Positions 58,260 through 64,000 of a stretch of DNA of 64,000 bases are shown piece by piece. The notes beneath the pieces were generated by a model. The model ran no database searches, was not told the DNA's origin, and worked only from the letters and a program-made list of their open reading frames with translations. This DNA is from Acanthaster planci (lineage: Eukaryota; Echinodermata; Asteroidea; Valvatida; Acanthasteridae), in assembly GCF_001949145.1 (NCBI RefSeq), contig NW_019091393.1, positions 460,177 through 524,176 of the forward strand, written 5' to 3'. The position numbers and the translations under genes are program-made. The first letter of the stretch is position 1. The number at the start of each line of letters is the position of its first letter.

Positions 58260-60072
58260 TTATATTCCTGACCAGGTCGACATTGGCAAGGAAAATTTCG
58301 GGCTACAAACTGGTTCTCTGACTCAGTTATTCAAGGTCCGAGGCAAGACAGGAAAACCGCCACAGCACAATCAGGGGAAACAATCTTCCTCCGTACTTCC
58401 CCCCAAAATTCCTGAGTCAGCCCGAGGTGACAAACTCCCCACCGGTATCTCTAGTGCAGTTTAGAAAACTAGATGAAGCTTTGATAGCTATTCTAAACGT
58501 TGCAAGGTTAGTCTGAATTTGGAGTTAAAGTTCTAATTTTTGTCGGAATTAGTCGGGAATATCCGTCTGCATATATAGACAGAAACAAAAAACGAATTCG
58601 TGAAAGCTTACACTCATGTGCATATATAATTGGATCAAGTAATGTTGTAAATCGAACTGAAAATATACCGGAAACAAAATTCAAATGGCGAGTTCAAATT
58701 CTGAACATGAGTTCAGAGTTTTCATTTCACATTCTGTGACAAAAGTCAAATTTTGACGAGGTTGTAGCGCCCTAATGGATAAAATCCTGAAAAGGTTTCT
58801 GTTCGTATTTTGTATCACTGTTGGTCAGGGATGTGATGTAAAACACATATGGACTTGCATAATTTGGTCACCAATGCCTTTCTGTGTCCGGCTCGGGCCT
58901 GCGACTCGAGTGCCCAAACTAAGAATCATCTTCCCCTTGGCCTTCGGCCTCGGGAAACAGGCCCTTCCTGTGGTCACGCACGGTCTCTCAGATCAGAGCC
59001 CATAATGACCATAGCAGAGTCTGTGTGTGTGTGAAGTCTGATGTCCATAAATTTACCTCTACAAACTCAGTTTAGGTGATAGCCGAGCACTGTTGGGACC
59101 GCCTGTATATCCGCCTTTATTGATTACTTATGGCTAAGTTTGTTTGTCCTTCAAAAACATGAAATAATGTAGATGAACATGTACCTATCATTATTGAATT
59201 GATTAAACCACTGACAGTGCTTTTACCGTATTGTTTCTGATTCTAAAGGTGTCAGACTTCACCTTGTAAATATTTGTGATGTCTAAATAATCTTTACCCA
59301 AATGTTTTCCCATACAAGATTTAATTCGACAATAGTGTGGTTCGTGTGGAGTGCATGCCCAAAACAGACTTCTTTATCACAATACCTCCCTTTCAAACCC
59401 TACGCCCTAATTACATAACACCACCCGACTTCGAAAATGTACAATACTGTGTCAGTTTCAAAAACAATGTACATGTACATCTAGGTATATAATTTTATGT
59501 ACAGGAGCTTCCATATACTCTGCAATAATTAACATAACTGTGGATAGACGGCGTGTTAGTCTGTATATCAGGTGATTTGGCAAATACTGAGGAGGAAGCT
59601 CTTTATTGGCTAGCGGGAGACGCACAAACAGTGCATGACCTTTCGTTGCAACAACTAATTATCAGATAATGTGATATTTGTAATAAACATTGGGAAACCA
59701 AATAGTCAAGTACTAAAAAACAGCAGGTTGACGAGATTCGTCAATATCTCTCATAATTCTTTGCGGTCTGCCATTGTTTAGTGTCGATTTGCTGATATTG
59801 CATATATCTACGACTTCACTTTATTAGCCATTAAGGTTTCACAATGAGTGTGGCCATGGCAGCCAAGGATAGGAATGTTCTCATTGGACAGAGAGGCAAC
59901 CTGAAAATGGCAACTGGGAGAATCATGGGAAATTTATGACGTCAGTGGAGACTGCGTATTGTGTGTCGAGGTCGGTATCGATGAATGGAAAGCGGAGACT
60001 GAACCTTCTGTGGAATTACTTTTGCGGTCGGAAACTGCGATTGGTAGGTCCGGGTGTCAGTGAAGCGAGGGG

Positions 60073-60562
60073 CTACTGGAGATTGCTGACCATTAAATAA
60101 GCTGCTATAGGCAACTGTGATAAAACCACCACTCCAAAATATCAAGTGTTGGAGACACTCCCTTCCTCGTCTTTCATTTTCCCTGCAACTTTCAGTAGCG
60201 TAACCTTAGACTTTTGAAAATACTTCTCTTTTTTACTGTATAATATTTCTCTCCAGAGAAAACCACCCCTCTAAACAGTCGTTAGGCCCCTCGCCAGTTT
60301 GAAAATTGATGCCTCAATCTACTGGAGATTGCTGACCAGTAAATAAGCTGCTATAGGCAACTGTGATAAAACCACCACTCCAAAATATCAAGTGTTGGAG
60401 ACACTCCCTTCCTCGTCTTTCATTTTCCCTGCAACTTTCAGTAGCGTAACCTTAGACTTTTGAAAATACTTCTCTTTTTTACTGTATAATATTTCTCTCC
60501 AGAGAAAACCACCCCTCTAAACAGTCGTTAGGCCCCTCGCCAGTTTGAACATTGATGCCTCC
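60073..60562. repeat. Recent 246-bp tandem duplication
   Basis: 60073-60318 is repeated directly at 60319-60562 with only about three differences (ATTAAATAA/AGTAAATAA, GAAAATTG/GAACATTG and the last bases). The near identity suggests a recent event or an allelic assembly duplication. Confidence 0.9.
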
Positions 60563-61697
60563 ACTCCATTGCATAATAGAGCAATTTCGAGGGCCCCGTT
60601 TGGTTTGACACTTTCAGAAATACAAGCTGACAATCCTGCTGGTATAGATCCCAGCCTCGAGCTCCTTCTAAACAAACCGCCCAGTCCACGAACTAAGGAT
60701 TTGAGGGCATACAAATCGTACGTCGGTTCACGCAGGTAATTTTGGGCCCATTTACCGTCCTGCAACCTGAAAGGCAAGTTTGGATCTTTCGTGTACCTGA
60801 AATTCGGTGGTTGAGCATCTTTCTACAGACAGGGTTCGGGGAGGGAGCCTGCAAGACCTCGGAACTGTGTGTAATTGATACTAGGCTGGACTCCGACACC
60901 GCTAATAGACACAGTCAACGTACGCCAAGGGACTTGGTCAAGTCCAGGGAAAAAAAACCAGGCAAACCCGGAAACATGTTAGCCGGGTCGCCGCACGCTG
61001 GACAAGGAACTGGAAAGAATTCGGGGACAGAATGAATGAGCAGATCTCAAACCAGCCTGCATGGCTGCCAGAGGGGCAAGTGAGGATACTGGGTCTTATT
61101 TCCTGCCCAACAGCTTCGTTGTTTAGATTAAAAATAAAATACTGATGATTTGATAAAGACAAAGAAAGTACATCCACTCTACAGGGGCATTGAATGGGAA
61201 ACCCCCAAACCGAAATAGGATGTTGGATATATTTTTGATTTACAGTAATAATATTCAGTTTAAAAAAATGGAGGAAATTATTTTGGATGTGAGAGACTGA
61301 AAAATTGGCATGAACAGTTGACAAAGTTAAAAAGAAGTACTGTCGGCAGAGGCGTGACCGTAAGGGGCACACTACGCCCTCCTCTCTCCGTAATCCCTTC
61401 CCAACGGTTCATAAGTTGAACTTCACTCAAAAGAGAGCTTATCGTGTTTTTAATACTTTAGCCTACTGCCCTGACTGTCTGGATTTCTCCTAAGAAATAC
61501 AAAATAAGAAGGCCAGAGGTGATCCATTAAAAAAGACCGTACATGGTAAAAACAGCGCTTAGAGTTGAAACAATTTTTGTACTGACTTTTCAGTGCTTTC
61601 AAACCACAACTTGTTGGCATATTTTGTAATGAAGTGCGTTTAGGGATGTGTTTAAATGCTTTGCGAATTTTGACAAATTAAACGTGTGCCACGGGAA

Positions 61698-61876
61698 AAC
61701 GGGCGTTTCGCAGTGGTGCACCTCCGAGAGTTTGCAACACGTTGGCCAATCACAATGCGCCAAATCTGTCGACCCAGTGCGTGTTTGGAGAGAGTCGACA
61801 GATTTTGCGCGTTGTGAATGGCCAACGCGTTGCAAGTTGCAACCTCTTGGAGGCGCACTATTGTGAATTGCACGTA
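61698..61876. mobile_element. Palindromic MITE family 1, copy 6
   Basis: Ends CGGGCGTTTCGCAG ... TTGTGAATTGCACG-TA. The interior has GTTTGCAACACGTTGGCCAA mirrored by GGCCAACGCGTTGCAA, and a 7-bp GTTGCAA duplication near the right arm. Intergenic. Confidence 0.85.
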
Positions 61877-63153
61877 TTCGGAAAGCGTTTAGCATTTAAG
61901 AACTATCAAAATGTGTCACAGGCTGAACGTCGGTAAGATTTGGAGCTTTGCTTGGTAGAAGTTACACGAGCTGTCGTGGTTCTGAAGAGAGTGATTCCAC
62001 GGTGTACGCGCAAACCTACAGCTCAGGTTGAACGTGTTTTAGACAATTAGTACCAAAAGTGTTCAGTTAATGTGTATTAACTCTACTAAGCACCTTTCAT
62101 AAGTCATTAGTCAGCTGGATTAAAAATACGCGCGTCTCTCGTGTATAGTGATCACGTGACCTCTCAACAGTTCCAGAACGGCAATACCCTGCACAATATG
62201 CAGTAAAGGAGGACCCCCCCATGTGACGCACAAGCTGTATACCCTGAGGCTATTGTGCCTACAGCGCCCCCTCGGAAATCTGAAAGGAATTCCAAAGATT
62301 CCATCAACGTAAAAGAAGACACAATAGAGGGGGCCCCCTTTATCGCATATCTTGCTTTTCCTCACCGAACGTGATCTGAACAACAGGTAACTTGAACCGT
62401 GTAACGGTTCGAGTAAGCCACCTAAAGAGGGCGCTCGACATGGCTGTCTGTGGTTACAGCACCTGGAGAAATTTTCCACAATTCCCATCATTAGCATTAC
62501 AAGGCATGTGCACGGAACGCATCGCGCTGCTTGAGTTTGGCTGAATACTGTTGATTGCAAGTGAAAGGTTCTTTGCGAAGTCGACGCAGATACTTAATTC
62601 TGACACCAATTTCTCGACAGCCTTGTTCCGGGAGTTAATGCAGACAGGAAGACGTGCTCTAGATGTGGTGAGTTGACTCCAGGTTTATTTACGGGGCATT
62701 TTCCAGCTTGGATGCAATCAGTGTTTGAAACATGGGTGGGAATATACCTCGGTAACTAACAGGTTTGACAGAACTGGAATACAAAAGGTTTCTTAGTCTC
62801 AATTCCGAAAAAAATGTTGCATCGTGACTCCCCTTTTTTCATCATGTATCATCTCAATAAAAGTCAGTCATTACAGAAATGCTGGAAAGACACGAATTCT
62901 GGATTGAGAAACATTTAATGATGTTGTTGGGAAATACGTAGAAAATTCTCTTCACTCCCCATAGACTTTGTACACAACTGCTGAAGTGGAGTCAGGATGC
63001 AACATTTTTTCCCTAAATTCGTTTTTTTGAGTGAATGAGTAACTACTGGCAATACACGTGGTGAATAACGAGGTGTCAAGATTCACCATACCTTTAATTT
63101 TGCTTGAATTCAAGGATTATTTTGGTCGAACTTGGGAATTGCCATCGCTAGCC

Positions 63154-64000
63154 ATGATCGGCATCCACCAGGAGCAGCAGCGGGGTCGGGCCGGGTCCTT
63201 CGACCGCTTCATCCCGGCCAGGGACCGACTGAACTTCGCCGCCGCTTCCTACGAGGTCTCCCCGACACCTGGCAGCCGGGGGAGGGCCGACGAAGATGGG
63301 GCGTCGAGCCAAGACGTGTTCTTCGAGTCCAAGAGTGAGGCGAACAACAGCGATTCCGTCTGGAAATTCGGGGAGGTAATTAGCGATGATGTTAGTTTGT
63401 TTTGTTTTCTACAATCGGACAGGATAAAATGACCACTCAGGCATATCTTCGGGGAGCAGAGACGTTCTCTCGGTCAAGGCGAACCGTAAAAACTCCCATT
63501 AGAAAATTTGAAAACCAAAAAGTAATAAATATATTTCACAACTGCAATGCAAACACATTGCACGCGAACAACTGCATGTTTCTGAAGCCATTTCAGCGCC
63601 ATTTTTCATTGATAAGAGTAATATTGAATGGAAGTATTTGTTTTATTATACGTATTCACTTGCTTTCAGGGGGACGATGTTTTACGTTCTGAGATTTTAA
63701 TCATAGAAATACGGCTTGTCAATATACTGTTTGCAACCGATAAACAAAACTTCTCCAACAAAACTAGAACAAAAGTCTTTATCGCTGACAGCTTTGTTGT
63801 TAAGTTTGATCAATTTTTTCTACAGTCTCAAGCCGATTACCAACAACGGATGGCTCTCTTAGCCGAGGGTGTTGTTTGCGACAAGGTCTTCGCCTTTAGA
63901 CCCCGTCAGCGAAGCGGCAGCTGGAGTGGTAAACACCCACTTTCAAACCTGATCCGCCTTGAGCAGAAGCACCCCCTCATTGCTTGTAAAGAGCCATGCT
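63154..64000 (+). CDS. CDC20/FZR-family APC/C co-activator-like, N-terminal part (runs off right edge)
   Basis: Exon 1 is 63154-63375 (74 codons, donor GTAATTAG); exon 2 starts 63826 after TTTTTTCTACAG and is open to the window end, although a GTAAAC donor at about 63929 may end it sooner. Residues 17-23 read DRFIPAR, the C-box of CDC20/Cdh1/cortex proteins that contacts the anaphase-promoting complex. Exon 2 reads DYQQRMALLAEG then VFAFRPRQR, resembling the 'Y..rLa......rilaFr.kpp' segment ahead of the WD40 propeller in CDC20. The propeller would lie beyond 64000. Known role of the family: choosing ubiquitination substrates in mitosis or meiosis. The start at 63154 is the first in-frame ATG; a spliced upstream exon (about 62621-62667) is possible but weak. 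Confidence 0.6.

Larger units (their letters stand above)
56053..63153. other. Intergenic interval between divergent TIE and CDC20-like genes
   Basis: Both genes point away from this 7.1-kb interval. Near TIE it has a CRE-like TCACGTCACT at about 56288 and two striking palindromes (56461-56482, 56521-56555). Further right are a (GTT)n run at 58232-58259, a tandem duplication at 60073-60562 and a MITE at 61698-61876. Open frames at 57309 and 60545 were not recognised. Confidence 0.5.

Overview
The window is animal nuclear DNA. Its genes are split by many short GT-AG introns, and the non-coding sequence is rich in small palindromic DNA transposons, tRNA-derived SINEs and minisatellites. The gene set, with one TIE-type angiopoietin receptor and one PHF24/GINIP-like gene, and the repeat style (frequent 'taggccta' and 'tacatgta' words) suggest an invertebrate deuterostome such as an echinoderm, hemichordate or cephalochordate. 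The species cannot be fixed from sequence alone.

Layout, left to right. (1) 1-2507: mostly non-coding, with two possible splice-bounded 5' exons of an unidentified minus-strand gene that would share a divergent promoter with BRX1. (2) 3476-7763, plus strand: BRX1, a 60S ribosome assembly factor, complete in 9 exons. (3) 11093-16574, minus strand: CMPK1 UMP-CMP kinase, 6 exons, including one GC-AG intron and a possible upstream alternative start near 17.27 kb. (4) 20357-23977, plus strand: a PHF24/GINIP-like PHD-finger protein with two good EF-hand loops, complete in 9 exons. (5) 27890-56052, minus strand: a complete 25-exon receptor tyrosine kinase of the TIE family, 1405 codons, with signal peptide, Ig-Ig-EGF-EGF-EGF-Ig-Ig-FN3x4, one membrane segment and a kinase with a YVNT tail. 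(6) 63154 to the right edge, plus strand: the N-terminal part of a CDC20/FZR-family APC/C co-activator.

Exon ends were set by reading the translation across splice sites and checking phase. Summed exon lengths are multiples of three for BRX1, PHF24-like and TIE, which is good internal evidence. Family assignments rest on recalled similarity to vertebrate proteins; no search was run.

The genes are not an operon and no joint function is implied. The main points of interest are the enlarged TIE ectodomain, its altered glycine loop and reduced tyrosine tail, the apparently calcium-competent EF-hands in the PHF24-like protein, the GC-AG intron in CMPK1, and six copies of one almost fully palindromic MITE.
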